Source of the DNA: Paraburkholderia sejongensis | GTDB taxonomy: Bacteria > Pseudomonadota > Gammaproteobacteria > Burkholderiales > Burkholderiaceae | Length of the DNA stretch: 64,000 bases | Direction: 5' to 3' | Assembly: GCF_020880815.1 (NCBI RefSeq) | Contig: NZ_JAJITD010000009.1 | Location: 283,924 to 347,923, forward strand | Part shown: positions 33,862 to 44,138 of the stretch, in pieces | Layout: each line of letters begins with the position of its first letter | How positions within the stretch are numbered: the stretch's first letter is position 1 | The notes under the pieces: model-generated | Seen by the model: the letters and a program-made list of their open reading frames with translations, nothing else | The model's database searches: none | Told to the model about the DNA's origin: nothing | Program-made: the position numbers and the translations under genes

Positions 33862-34896
33862 CTACCGCCCCAAGCCACTGTGCGCGATCTGCTGCTCGAC
33901 GTACTGCGCGAACAACGCATGCATGTGCGTGGTCGGATGCAGATCGTCGGCGAACATATACGTCTGATCCGCATTGGCGCTTGCATAAGTCGCCGGCGAA
34001 CATAGTAGCGAAGTGTCTTTCGGTGTTTTCTTCGGATCGCAAGCCTGCCCGGTATTCGACACGGCAAAGCCGTTCGTCATGAAGTTCGCGATCGTCTGAT
34101 TCGTCCAACTAAACGAATCGACTTCGATGACTTTCGCCTGAATCCCTGCGGTTTGCAGCGCCGCGTTCAAGGTCTGATTGAACAGTTGCGACAACTGGGT
34201 CAGATTCGCGCCGCCATCCGTGGCGGCGAGCCCCTTTGGCGCAAGGCCGATATTTGGCAGATTGATCACCACCACATGCGCGGCGCCGTTCTGCACGATC
34301 TGCGCGACCAGTTGCGCGAGCGTGTTGGCCGCCGTCTGCACGATCGCGGTCGCAGCGGGCGGAGTGCCGGCGCGCAGCACATCGTTCGCGCCGGCCCACA
34401 CGAGCACGAGTTGCCTGTCGTTGAAACTGCCGTGCGCGGCGAGATAACTCGCTAGCTGCTGATTGACAGGCATTTCGACATTGCCGATCACGTCGGTCAG
34501 GTAGTCGTTCTGATTGGCGGGCGTCGCCACCGTCGCGCCGCCTTCCGCATAACCGAGGCCGCTTTGCGCGCTCAGCTTGTGGGTCGCGTCGATCGTGTAC
34601 GCGGCGGCGAGCGTATCGCCGTAGTACTGCGCAACGTTTTGCGCCCACACCTGGCCGGGATTGGTCGTGAAGCGCCCGCCGCCCACCGCGCTCGCGAGCG
34701 GCGCATACGTGCCGACGTCGGACAGACTGTCGCCGAACGAGACGACCTGCAGCCTCACTCCCCCTGGCGGAGTGGCCGGCGCGGGCGGCGCCGACGCATT
34801 GCCTTGATCCGTTCCGCCACCGCCGCCGCAAGCCGACAGCAACGCCACGGAAAACGCAAAAACTACAGCGCGGAACCGGTCATCGATGCATCGCAT
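33862..34896 (-). CDS. SGNH/GDSL-family esterase lipoprotein
   Basis: This 344-aa secreted lipoprotein has a signal peptide with lipobox LLSAC followed by a Gly-rich and Pro-rich linker. The hydrolase body has block I FGDSLSD with the nucleophile Ser, block III GANDVL and block V DDLHPT with the catalytic Asp and His. It should hydrolyse esters at the cell surface or in the periplasm. AAGGAGG precedes the start at 34896. The neighbours do not suggest a substrate. Confidence 0.88.
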   Translation of the reverse strand: MRCIDDRFRAVVFAFSVALLSACGGGGGTDQGNASAPPAPATPPGGVRLQVVSFGDSLSDVGTYAPLASAVGGGRFTTNPGQVWAQNVAQYYGDTLAAAYTIDATHKLSAQSGLGYAEGGATVATPANQNDYLTDVIGNVEMPVNQQLASYLAAHGSFNDRQLVLVWAGANDVLRAGTPPAATAIVQTAANTLAQLVAQIVQNGAAHVVVINLPNIGLAPKGLAATDGGANLTQLSQLFNQTLNAALQTAGIQAKVIEVDSFSWTNQTIANFMTNGFAVSNTGQACDPKKTPKDTSLLCSPATYASANADQTYMFADDLHPTTHMHALFAQYVEQQIAHSGLGR

Positions 34897-35018
34897 GGCG
34901 CCTCCTTGCGGCACAGTCCGATGTGCCGGGCGCGTGACGAACGTCGAACGCGCGCGGCCTTTCAATCAAGCATCGGTTGTGCCCGGCAACGCCGGTCTGC
35001 GCGCCCGCGAATCAGCGT

Positions 35019-35444
35019 TCAGAGCTTTTCGAACACCACGTCCTGCGCGCCTTCCCACAACACCTTGACGCCCAGTTCGCGCAGCTTTTCCTTGCCCTCG
35101 ACAATGGTCAGAAAGTGATTGCCCGCGAGCTGTCCGAGCTTGCTCGCGAAGCAGCACGAGCCGTACGCGAGGATGATTTCGGTCTCGCTATAGCCGCCCG
35201 GATAGAACAGGATGTCGCCGACCGACGGGTGGCTCGTGTGATTTTCGAAGCCGACCGCGACGCCGTCGTTTTCGAGCTTGAAATCGCCGAGCGGGACCCA
35301 GCAGCCCTCGCCGCTCCAGCGCACGTGAATCAGCTTCTGCCGGTACGGCAGCAGTTTCAGGAACGCGGCCACCGTCTGCGGCGCATCGGGGTGGGTTTCG
35401 GCGATAAAGGTATGGCCGCAGGCGGTTATCTTGAGTCGGGTCAT
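35019..35444 (-). CDS. DUF3830 family protein (cyclophilin-like fold)
   Basis: This 141-aa soluble protein matches DUF3830 in length and pattern: a short beta start (MTRLKITACGHTF), HPDAPQTVAAFLKLLP, then GDILFYPGGYSETEIILAYGSCCFASKLGQLAGNHF. The family has a cyclophilin-like barrel without the isomerase active site; function is unknown, though members are often next to catabolic or transport genes. A palindrome resembling a FadR-type operator lies 117 bp upstream. Confidence 0.85.
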   Translation of the reverse strand: MTRLKITACGHTFIAETHPDAPQTVAAFLKLLPYRQKLIHVRWSGEGCWVPLGDFKLENDGVAVGFENHTSHPSVGDILFYPGGYSETEIILAYGSCCFASKLGQLAGNHFLTIVEGKEKLRELGVKVLWEGAQDVVFEKL

Positions 35445-35560
35445 CGCTGGTTATCCGGTGACGAGTTGAAGGAGGATCGGTCGGCCATGCTCGGGGCGAA
35501 GTCTCGCGAGCGCCATTCTGTCGTCCGATGCCAGCCTTCGACAGGTACACTTACCCGCCC

Positions 35561-35575
35561 ACTGGTCAGGCCAGT
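35561..35575. promoter_or_regulatory. FadR/FCD-type palindrome upstream of the DUF3830 gene
   Basis: ACTGGTCAGGCCAGT is a 5-bp inverted repeat with a 5-bp centre, close to the FadR-group consensus (CTGGTCNGACCAG). Its position fits an operator for the DUF3830 gene. Confidence 0.4.
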
Positions 35576-35807
35576 TCGACCTGTTGACGGCGCTTCCGCA
35601 CGTCGAGGGCGGCGAGCGCGCCAAGGTCGCGCGCCGGGCCGCCCCGAAACTTCGTAGTTTGCAAGCTGCGCAATGCAACGCACACTGCGAAAGGACAAGA
35701 TTACAATCGGTAAGCAATACCGGCCCCGCCCGCGGCACTACCGCGCGGCGCGAGTTGCCGGCTTTGCAACGGATGAGCGCGGGCGGGGGCCCGGAGCGCC
35801 ATTCGCA

Positions 35808-36300
35808 TCAACCGCCCAACCGGTAGGCGAGCGGCGTCACACGATAGCCCCGCTTGAACTGTACGGAGAAATGACAGGCACTCTCGAAATCAACTTCGAG
35901 CGCGATGTGCAGCACGCCAGGACCGGTGGCGCGTAACGGCGCGCCATCTCGTCGAGCCGTATGCGCGTGACGAACCGATGCGGCATCTCGCCGGTCTCGT
36001 GACGACACACCCGCGCGAACTGAAAACTGCTTAGCCCGGCCTCGGCGACCCGTCGACGAGCGCATGATCGTCGGCGCGCGCAACGGCTTCAGTCTCAGTG
36101 CTTGCGCATCGCCGCCGAGCAGCGCGCGCGTGCGCGCACGATCGACTGCGACCCGTCGCCGGGCGAATGCCAGCGCCATCACACCGGCAGCGGCGGCACG
36201 CATCCCGGTTGCCGCGCGCGTGGACTGGCGCTTCGCCGGCGCGCGCCCGCACTGCGTTCGTGACGCTCGAGCCGCTGGCCCGCCATATAGCGGTCGTACC
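35808..36300 (-). pseudogene. Frameshifted AraC-family regulator remnant
   Basis: On the minus strand the two helix-turn-helix motifs of an AraC regulator are both recognisable but in different frames. The first (VAEAGLSSFQFARVCRHE, then TGEMPHRFVTRIRLDEMARRY) is read in one frame near 36050-35935, the second (VDFESACHFSVQFKRGYR, then VTPLAYR) in another, ending at 35808. Upstream, RYMAGQRLERHE is a further AraC-like fragment interrupted by stops. At least two frameshifts are needed, so it is a decayed gene. The upstream limit is approximate. Confidence 0.65.
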
Positions 36301-36547
36301 CAAGTGTCACGGTGAGGCGGGCAATTCGCGCCATCACATCCCCTCAAAAGGAGGTGCCGTATGGAAGGAGCCAATGCAAAGAACAACCTGCGAAAGGGGA
36401 AACGCCGCCGCAGACGTATTGCCGGTCCACTGCCACTGCTTTATCTCAAAAATGATAGCAAAGAACCGCCCTCTTTTATCTCAAAAAAATTGCTGATTAT
36501 CGAGCTAGTCGTCTTTCACGCGTTTAGAAATCCGGAGCTACCGTTTC

Positions 36548-37549
36548 ATGGAACATGAATGCGATACGCTGCCGCAATGGCTGACCGGCACGCCGCAAGG
36601 CGCGGCCGGACACGCGTCGGCAGCACACCCTGCAACGCCATCCGCCCATCCGGCCTACCCGGCCGGTACGCGCGACGGCGTGAAGCCAGCCCACGCGGCT
36701 GGAGCATCGAAGACGTCGGCCCGGGCTGCGCAAGGCGCGGCCCGGACTGGCTTCCTCACGTTGTTTACCGAGGAGGAAATCGGCACCCCGCCGCCCGCCG
36801 CCCGCCGCGGCGCCCCGCTGAGCGGTCCGCTCGGACGGTTCGGCAGCACCCAGGACCGGATCGAGTTCGTGCGTCAACGCATCAGGCACCTGGGCTTCGA
36901 TTCGTTCAGCTACACGGCCACGCGCACGTCCGCGCATCACAAGACGATGTACGTGCTGTCCAGCTACGAGTCGCAGGCGTGGCTCACGCGCTATTTCCGC
37001 GAGCGTTATTTCGAGCTCGACCCGCGCGTCGCGCTCGCGTCGCCGACCGGCTTGCCGCTACTGTGGAATACGGCCGACATGCGTGCCGACCTGCCGCGCG
37101 CGCAAGCGCGCAGCGAACGCCTGGGCGGTCTGATCGACATGCTGGATGCCGCCGGCCGCAAGAGCGGGATTCTGATCCAGATGCCGCTGCCCGAGCCGGA
37201 ACTGCGAGCGTGCCTGTGCTTCAACTCGGAGATCGGCAACCCGCGCTGGATGACCGAGTCGATCGTCGCGGAAACGCTGATGTTCGCGCACGCGCTGCAC
37301 GAGTTCATCTGGACTCACGCGAAGAGCGTGATCGGCGTCGCCCCCGCGCAACCGCAGAGCGTCGCGCTCAGCAAGCTGCAACACGCGGTGTTGCGGGCGG
37401 TCGTGCAGGGGCAGCGGGACAAGGAAATCGCGTACTTCCTCGGGCTGTCGCCGCATAACGTCGACTATCATCTGCGCCGCTTGCGGCAGTTGTTCAACGT
37501 GCGCAACCGCGTGCAGCTGATCAACGTCGCGCAGGGTTATCTGTCGTAA
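36548..37549 (+). CDS. LuxR-type regulator with autoinducer-binding domain (LuxR solo)
   Basis: This 333-aa protein has a roughly 90-residue Ala/Pro-rich N-terminal extension, an autoinducer-binding domain (about 95-255) and a C-terminal LuxR helix-turn-helix (LSKLQHAVLRAVVQGQRDKEIAYFLGLSPHNVDYHLRRL). Key signal-pocket residues appear kept: the Trp and Tyr in SQAWLTRYFRERYFELDP, the Asp-Pro pair and the Trp in LPLLWNT. No LuxI synthase is in the window, so it is likely a solo sensing acyl-homoserine lactones made elsewhere, or another ligand. The long N-terminal extension is unusual; a shorter protein from an internal start is possible. Confidence 0.85.
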   Translation: MEHECDTLPQWLTGTPQGAAGHASAAHPATPSAHPAYPAGTRDGVKPAHAAGASKTSARAAQGAARTGFLTLFTEEEIGTPPPAARRGAPLSGPLGRFGSTQDRIEFVRQRIRHLGFDSFSYTATRTSAHHKTMYVLSSYESQAWLTRYFRERYFELDPRVALASPTGLPLLWNTADMRADLPRAQARSERLGGLIDMLDAAGRKSGILIQMPLPEPELRACLCFNSEIGNPRWMTESIVAETLMFAHALHEFIWTHAKSVIGVAPAQPQSVALSKLQHAVLRAVVQGQRDKEIAYFLGLSPHNVDYHLRRLRQLFNVRNRVQLINVAQGYLS

Positions 37550-37569
37550 GCGCGCGGTGGCATCGACGT

Positions 37570-37606
37570 AAAAAGGGCGTGTCGGCCGCAGCCGCCACGC
37601 CCTTTT
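37570..37606. terminator. Bidirectional terminator between luxR-type and ABC genes
   Basis: AAAAGGGCGTG and CACGCCCTTTT form a perfect 11-bp stem with a 14-nt loop, giving A and T tracts for both convergent units. Confidence 0.85.
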
Positions 37607-37612
37607 CTCCGG

Positions 37613-38370
37613 CTAGCTTTTCAAACGGTAGCCGGTCCTGAAGATCCAGCCGACGATCAGCAGAAACACCGCGAGAAACAGCAGCGTCATCCCGAGACTT
37701 AGGCCGACGTCGACGTCGCCGAGTTCGAAGAAGCTCCAGCGAAAACCGCTGACCAGATAGACGATCGGATTGAACAGCGTGACGGTGCGCCAGAACGGCG
37801 GCAGCATGTTCACCGAATAGAAACTGCCGCCGAGAAACGTCAACGGCGTAACGATCAGCAGTGGCACCAGTTGCAGCTTCTCGAAGCTGTCCGCCCAGAT
37901 GCCGATGATAAAGCCGAGCAGACTGAACGTTACCGCAGTGAGCACCAGAAACAGCACCATCCAGAACGGATGCATGATCTGCAACGGCACGAACAGGCCC
38001 GCCGTCGCGAGAATGATCAGCCCGAGCAGGATCGACTTGGTGGCGGCCGCGCCGACATAGCTGACGACGATCTCCAGATACGACACCGGCGCCGACAACA
38101 GTTCGTAGATCGTGCCGGTGAAGCGCGGAAAGTAAATCCCGAACGACGCATTGGCGATGCTTTGCGACAGCAACGACAGCATGATCAGCCCCGGCACGAT
38201 GAACGCGCCATAGCTGATCCCCTCCACCTCCTTGATGCGCGAGCCGATCGCCGAGCCGAACACGACGAAGTACAGCGAAGTCGAAATCACCGGCGCGATG
38301 ATGCTCTGCATCAGCGTGCGCCACGTGCGCGCCATTTCGAACTTGTAGATCGCGCGCATTCCGTAGATGT

Positions 38371-38374
<4 letters not shown>
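37613..38374 (-). CDS. ABC-2 type exporter permease (YadH-like)
   Basis: This 253-aa inner-membrane protein has six hydrophobic segments and the ABC-2 permease pattern (TWRTLMQSIIAPVISTSLYFVVFG; LSAPVSYLEIVVSYVGAA; LGGSFYSVNMLPPFWRTVTLFNPIVY). It pairs with the ATPase encoded just upstream, with which it overlaps by 4 bp (ATGA). YadGH-type exporters have unknown or lipid/drug-like substrates. Confidence 0.9.
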
Positions 38375-39297
<923 letters not shown>

Positions 39298-39440
39298 GGA
39301 CTCGATAAGGGCAGACACCGCTGTTGGAAAAGAGAAAGCGGCGTGCACGCGCGCGCCGCTTCCGCAATGTAATGGAAAGCGCGAAAGCGTGCAGCGCGTA
39401 TAGCGGATGGAGCGCGTGGAGCGCCGGGCGGAGCCGGGTA

Positions 39441-41372
39441 TTAACCGGGCAGGTGGCGGTGCGCGGCCGGAAAGCGGCTCGCCATCACGTTCTGAATCTC
39501 TTCGATGGACACCGGCTTGACCAGATGGTGATCGAAGCCGGCCTCGCGCGAGCGTTGCCGGTCGGTCGCCTGGCCGTAGCCGGTCACCGCGATCAGCAGC
39601 GCGCCGGCGGTGGCCGCGCGGCGGCGCATCTCCTGCGCGAGCTGGAAGCCGTCCATGCCGGGCAGGCCGAGATCGAGCAGCACGACTTGCGGCTCGAACT
39701 GCGCGGCGAGTGCCAGCGCGCTGTCCCCCTCGTGCGCGACCCGCACGTCGTAGCCGTCCGCCTGCAACACCAGCGACAACGCTAGCGCCGCGTCGACGCT
39801 GTCGTCGACCAGCAGCACCCGCAGCGCGTCACCGGCGTCCTGCGGCGCGGCCGGCTCGACGGCCGGCGCGGGCCGGCCCGCGCGTTCGATCCGCGTCAAC
39901 GGCAGGCGCACGACGAACTCGCTGCCGCGCCCCGGTCCCGCCGAAAACGCCTCGACCCGCCCGCCGTGCAATTCGACCAGGGTCCGCGCGAGCGGCAGTC
40001 CAATACCGAGCCCGCCTTCCGAGCGTTCGAGCGAAATCTCCGACTGCACGAACAGATCGAAGATGTGCGGCAGCGTTTCGGCCGCGATGCCGACGCCGTT
40101 GTCGCGCACGCAGACCAGCACGTCGTCCTGCGCGGCGCGCACGTCGACGCGAATGTCGCCGCCCGGCGGCGTGTACTTCACCGCGTTCGACAGCACGTTG
40201 CCGAGCACCTGGGCGATCCGCACGCTGTCGCCGAGCACGAACACCGGCTCTGCGGGCAATGCGCTTGTCAGCGTATGGCCTTTGCGGTTCAGCGCGGGCC
40301 GCACGGTTTCGATCGCCGCTTCGAGCGCGGCGGATAGTTCGACGATTTCCTGGCGCAACGTGATCTTGCCTTGCGTGATGCGCGCGACGTCGAGCAGATC
40401 GTCGACGAGGCGGCTCAGATGTTTGACCTGCCGGCCGATCACCGCCCGCATCGCCTCGAAGCTTTGCTGGGTCGGCGTTCGTGCCGGGTCGAGCAGTTCG
40501 ATCGCATTGCGGATCGGCGCGAGCGGATTGCGCAGTTCGTGCGCGAGCATTGCGAGGAACTCGTCCTTGCGGCGGTCGGCGTCGCGCAGAATCATTTCGT
40601 TGGCCTTACGGTCGGAAATGTCGTTGACGATGCCGGCCAGCCGGTAGATGCGCTCGCGCGCGTCGCGTACCGGAAACGCGCGCTCGACCGCCCAGCGCGT
40701 CTCGCCGTCGGGCCGCACGATCCGGTATTCGATCTCGTAGGCAACGCCGGTCGCAAGCGCGCGATATGCCTGTTCGACCGCGGCCGCGTCGTGCGGATGA
40801 ATCTGGTTGGCCCAGTGGCGTGAAGTGGGCGTCGGCGCGTGCGCCGCATCGCCCCACAGGCGCCGATACGCGGGACTCACGTACAGCAGCTGCGCGCTCG
40901 CCGGATCGAGCATCCAGAACACGTCGTCGATGTTCTCGGCCATCTGCCGGAAGCGCTCCTCGCTTTCGCGCAACGCGCCTTCCGCGCGACGCACGCGCAG
41001 CAGCGCGCGCACCTGCGCGATCAGTTCGTCCGGTTCGATCGGCTCGGTCAGATAGCTGTCCGCGCCGCCTTCGAGACCGCGCACGCGGTCCATGCTCGCG
41101 ACCGCCGCCGCCGACGTATGGATCACCAGCACGCCCGCGGTTTCCGGTGCCGCCTTGATCCGGCGGCACACTTCGAAGCCGTTCAGGTCCGGCAGATTGA
41201 CGTCGAGCAGCACCAGATCCGGCTGCCCGATGCGCGCCTGTTCGATCGCGTCGGCGCCGTTGCCGGCCTCGATCACCTCGAAACCCGCGCGCGACAGGAT
41301 CCGCGTTTTCGCGTAACGAGCGCCTTCGTTGTCGTCGACGTTCAGGATCAGATTGGTGTGCGCGTCGGTCAT
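39441..41372 (-). CDS. Hybrid sensor histidine kinase, REC-PAS-HisKA-HATPase-REC
   Basis: This 643-aa soluble hybrid kinase has an N-terminal receiver (phosphoacceptor Asp57 in VLLDVNLPDLNG), a PAS domain (about 140-270), the HisKA H-box (EFLAMLAHELRNPL), a HATPase domain (NVLSNAVKY, DNGVGI, GGLGIGLPLA) and a C-terminal receiver (VVLLDLGLPGMDG). With no membrane segments it should sense internal signals or take phosphate from the upstream kinase. It is the last gene of the stressosome operon, 100 bp after the previous kinase stop, consistent with being an output of the module. Confidence 0.9.
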   Translation of the reverse strand: MTDAHTNLILNVDDNEGARYAKTRILSRAGFEVIEAGNGADAIEQARIGQPDLVLLDVNLPDLNGFEVCRRIKAAPETAGVLVIHTSAAAVASMDRVRGLEGGADSYLTEPIEPDELIAQVRALLRVRRAEGALRESEERFRQMAENIDDVFWMLDPASAQLLYVSPAYRRLWGDAAHAPTPTSRHWANQIHPHDAAAVEQAYRALATGVAYEIEYRIVRPDGETRWAVERAFPVRDARERIYRLAGIVNDISDRKANEMILRDADRRKDEFLAMLAHELRNPLAPIRNAIELLDPARTPTQQSFEAMRAVIGRQVKHLSRLVDDLLDVARITQGKITLRQEIVELSAALEAAIETVRPALNRKGHTLTSALPAEPVFVLGDSVRIAQVLGNVLSNAVKYTPPGGDIRVDVRAAQDDVLVCVRDNGVGIAAETLPHIFDLFVQSEISLERSEGGLGIGLPLARTLVELHGGRVEAFSAGPGRGSEFVVRLPLTRIERAGRPAPAVEPAAPQDAGDALRVLLVDDSVDAALALSLVLQADGYDVRVAHEGDSALALAAQFEPQVVLLDLGLPGMDGFQLAQEMRRRAATAGALLIAVTGYGQATDRQRSREAGFDHHLVKPVSIEEIQNVMASRFPAAHRHLPG

Positions 41373-41472
41373 GGAAGTGCGGGTCCGTAAAGGAAGGCCT
41401 GCCCGGTGGCGCATCGCTGCGCGAGGCGCGCACGCAGCGCGGCACGGGTGGCGTGAGGCAGCGGGCGGGGGG

Positions 41473-42918
41473 TCATGATTGGCCGCCGCTCGTACCAGTG
41501 ACGCTTTCGCCCGGCGTGCCGGTCACGCCCGGTGCCAACGCCGCGCGCGATGCGCCGCCCGCGTTTTGCGGCAAGCGGAGCGGCAGCGTCGCGGTGAAGG
41601 TCGAGCCACGGCCGGGCTCGCTCGTCAGCCCGACCGCGCCGCCGAGCAGGCGGCACAGCTTGTCGCATAACGGCAGCCCAAGCCCGGTGCCTTTCACCTG
41701 GTTCTGCAGATGATTTTCGACCTGCTCGAACTCTTCGAACACGCTTTGCTGATGCTCGGGTGCGATGCCGATGCCGGTGTCGCTAACCGCGAAAATCATC
41801 CGTTGCGCGGCTTCGTCGTAAGAGGCGCGCACGTGCACCTCGCCGTGCTCGGTGAACTTCAGCGCATTCGAAATAAAGTTGCGCAGGATCTGCGCGAGCT
41901 TGCCTTCGTCGGTATAGATCACCGGCAGATCGTCGCACGGCTCGAACAGCAACTCGACGTCGTTCGCCGGCAGCAACGGACGCATCATTCCGCGCAACGC
42001 CGAGAACAGTTTCGCGACCTCGAACTCGACCGGCTTCAGTTCGATCTTGCCCGCTTCGATCTTCGCGATGTCGAGCAGATCGTCGACGGTCTCCGACAAC
42101 TCCTCGGCGGCCTTGCGGATGAAGCGCACCTGCTTGGCCTGCTCGTCGGTCAGCTCGCCGTCGACCCGGTCGAGCAGCAGCTTCGACAGCGCGCGGATCG
42201 AGTACAGCGGTGAGCGGAATTCGTGGCTGGTGTTCGACAGGAAGCGCGATTTCGCTTCGTCGGCGCGGCGCAGATGCAGCGCGCGTTCGTCGAGTTCCGC
42301 ATACAGCGCGACCACGCCGCGGTTGGTGTCCTCCAGTTCGCGCGTGAGCCGCATCAGTTCGTCGTTGCGTTCGCGCAGATCGGCGAGCGCGGCGGCGAGT
42401 TCGCGGTTTTGCCGCTGCACTTCTTCGACCGACCCCTCGGCGCCGAGCGGCGCTTGCGCGGACGGCGCGTTCAGGACCTTGCCCAGCGTCGCCGCGCTCA
42501 CGCGAGGCGCCTGTTTCGGCAGCTGCATGGTCAGCGTCAGCAGCGCGTCGCCCGCGGCCTCGTCGAACCGGCACTCATCCATCAGACGCTGCGCGGCCAG
42601 CAGGCCGAGCGCGGCCGGAACCGGCGCCTCGGGTGTCGGGACAGACGTCGCGGTCAGGCGCGCGAGTGGCGTCGCGGGCGCGACGACAAGAATCTGCAGC
42701 GTCTGCGGCTCGGCCGTTTCGTCGATGCGAAACTCGACCCGGCCGGCGCGCGTCGCGGCCAGCACCGTGCGCGCGACTTCGAGCACCGACGTCGCGATCC
42801 GCGTACGGTCCTGCATCGCAAAGCCGAGCGCCTCGCTCAATTCGCGCGCGAAGCGGCGCGCGGCGACCGTCGCGAGTTCGCCGTCGAGCGGCAGCGTGTG
42901 CAGCAGCGCGGCCTTCAT
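41473..42918 (-). CDS. Sensor histidine kinase with N-terminal anti-sigma-kinase-like region and coiled coil
   Basis: This 481-aa soluble kinase has an N-terminal 135 residues resembling a degenerate RsbW/RsbT-type ATPase fold (FARELSEALGFAMQDRTRIATSVLEVARTVL) without clear nucleotide loops. A coiled coil (about 165-225) leads to the H-box (SNTSHEFRSPLYS, His232) and an intact HATPase domain (FISNALKFTEHG, DTGIGI, GTGLGLPL). It overlaps the RsbX-like gene by 4 bp. It links the stressosome proteins to phosphotransfer signalling. Confidence 0.88.
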   Translation of the reverse strand: MKAALLHTLPLDGELATVAARRFARELSEALGFAMQDRTRIATSVLEVARTVLAATRAGRVEFRIDETAEPQTLQILVVAPATPLARLTATSVPTPEAPVPAALGLLAAQRLMDECRFDEAAGDALLTLTMQLPKQAPRVSAATLGKVLNAPSAQAPLGAEGSVEEVQRQNRELAAALADLRERNDELMRLTRELEDTNRGVVALYAELDERALHLRRADEAKSRFLSNTSHEFRSPLYSIRALSKLLLDRVDGELTDEQAKQVRFIRKAAEELSETVDDLLDIAKIEAGKIELKPVEFEVAKLFSALRGMMRPLLPANDVELLFEPCDDLPVIYTDEGKLAQILRNFISNALKFTEHGEVHVRASYDEAAQRMIFAVSDTGIGIAPEHQQSVFEEFEQVENHLQNQVKGTGLGLPLCDKLCRLLGGAVGLTSEPGRGSTFTATLPLRLPQNAGGASRAALAPGVTGTPGESVTGTSGGQS

Positions 42919-44138
42919 ACGGACTCCTTACGCGGCACGCGCGCGACGAACACCGTCAGGTCGTCGCGGCCGCGCGCGAAGTCGCGATACAACGCGGCCG
43001 CGATCAACGCCGGATGACGCAACGTCAAACCCGGATAGCGGCTCAGATCCCAGCGCGTCGCGAGTCCGTCCGAATGCAGGATCAGCAGCGCATCATCCGG
43101 CCAATCGACCTTAAACGCCTGCGCCTTGTGCATCTGATGGCCGGCAATGCCCGCGTGCGAGACCAGATGACGATGCGCGTGCGGGGTCCAGACGCTCGCG
43201 GCGATGTTGCCGATTCCGCAGAACCGCGCGGCGGCGTTCGCGCTCGTACCGTCGGGCTGCCGCGGCTCGCCGCCAGGCGCGCCTAACGGAATGCGCGCGA
43301 CGCCGAGCGCGGCGCCGCGCGTCGGGCGCAATGCCTGATGCGCAGCGACGACGATCTGCTCGACGCTCGACGGACCGAGTTGCGCGAAGTTATCGACCGC
43401 GGCGCGCGCGGCCTGGTACGCAAGTGCGCCGTGGCCGAGGCCGTCGGCGACCATCACCGTGAATTCGCCGTCCGCGTAGCCGCACGACCACGCGTCGCCG
43501 CACAGGATTTCGCCTTGCAGCGGCAGATTGATCGCACCGTATTCGACCGGCCGCGTGGCGATGCCTGTGCTGCTATCGGCACTGCTACCGCTGGTGGCTC
43601 GGGGTTCGGCGTGCGGCGCGGCCGGATCCAGTGCGTTTGCCGCGCCAATCGTTGCGCTGTTCGTCACCCTGTTGCTGTTGGTTGCCGCGCCGCCGTCGGC
43701 CCATATAACGATCCGCAAAATCGTGCCGAGCCCCGGTGCGCTCCACACGTCGAGTTCGTCGGCGAGCCGGTTGATCGCGCCCATCCCGGTACCGGGACTG
43801 CCGGCCGTCGAATAGCCGTCGACGAAGCACGCGTGCAGATCGTGAATGCCGGGACCGTTGTCGATCGCGAGAAGTTCGACGCCGGCGCGCGCCGCCGGCG
43901 AACCGTCGGGCACCAGCGCGTGCAGAGTCCGCGCGAGCAGTTCGCCGCGCTGCGCATGCTTGAGTTGATTGGTCGCGCATTCGGTCACGACGATCGCCAC
44001 CCGGCCGATCGCGGTCTCGCTGCAACCCACGCGTTGCGCGAGCTCGCCGATTCCCCGCCGCGCAAATGAAATCTGACTGGGATCGGCGATTTCGAAGCGC
44101 TGCTGCATCGTGCTCGACTGATTCAGAACGGCTTCCAT
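42915..44138 (-). CDS. RsbT-like kinase domain fused to RsbX/SpoIIE-type phosphatase domain
   Basis: This 407-aa two-domain protein has an N-terminal GHKL anti-sigma-type kinase (ATNQLKHAQRGELL for the N-box, IDNGPGI, GTGMGAINRLADELD), then a linker of about 70 residues rich in Ser, Asn and Ala, then a PP2C-like phosphatase domain (GDAWSCGYADGEFTVMVADGLGHG). The phosphatase should reset phosphorylated RsbR/RsbS as RsbX does. The start at 44138 overlaps the rsbT stop by 16 bp; an alternative ATG at 44108 gives no overlap. Confidence 0.85.
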   Translation of the reverse strand: MEAVLNQSSTMQQRFEIADPSQISFARRGIGELAQRVGCSETAIGRVAIVVTECATNQLKHAQRGELLARTLHALVPDGSPAARAGVELLAIDNGPGIHDLHACFVDGYSTAGSPGTGMGAINRLADELDVWSAPGLGTILRIVIWADGGAATNSNRVTNSATIGAANALDPAAPHAEPRATSGSSADSSTGIATRPVEYGAINLPLQGEILCGDAWSCGYADGEFTVMVADGLGHGALAYQAARAAVDNFAQLGPSSVEQIVVAAHQALRPTRGAALGVARIPLGAPGGEPRQPDGTSANAAARFCGIGNIAASVWTPHAHRHLVSHAGIAGHQMHKAQAFKVDWPDDALLILHSDGLATRWDLSRYPGLTLRHPALIAAALYRDFARGRDDLTVFVARVPRKESV

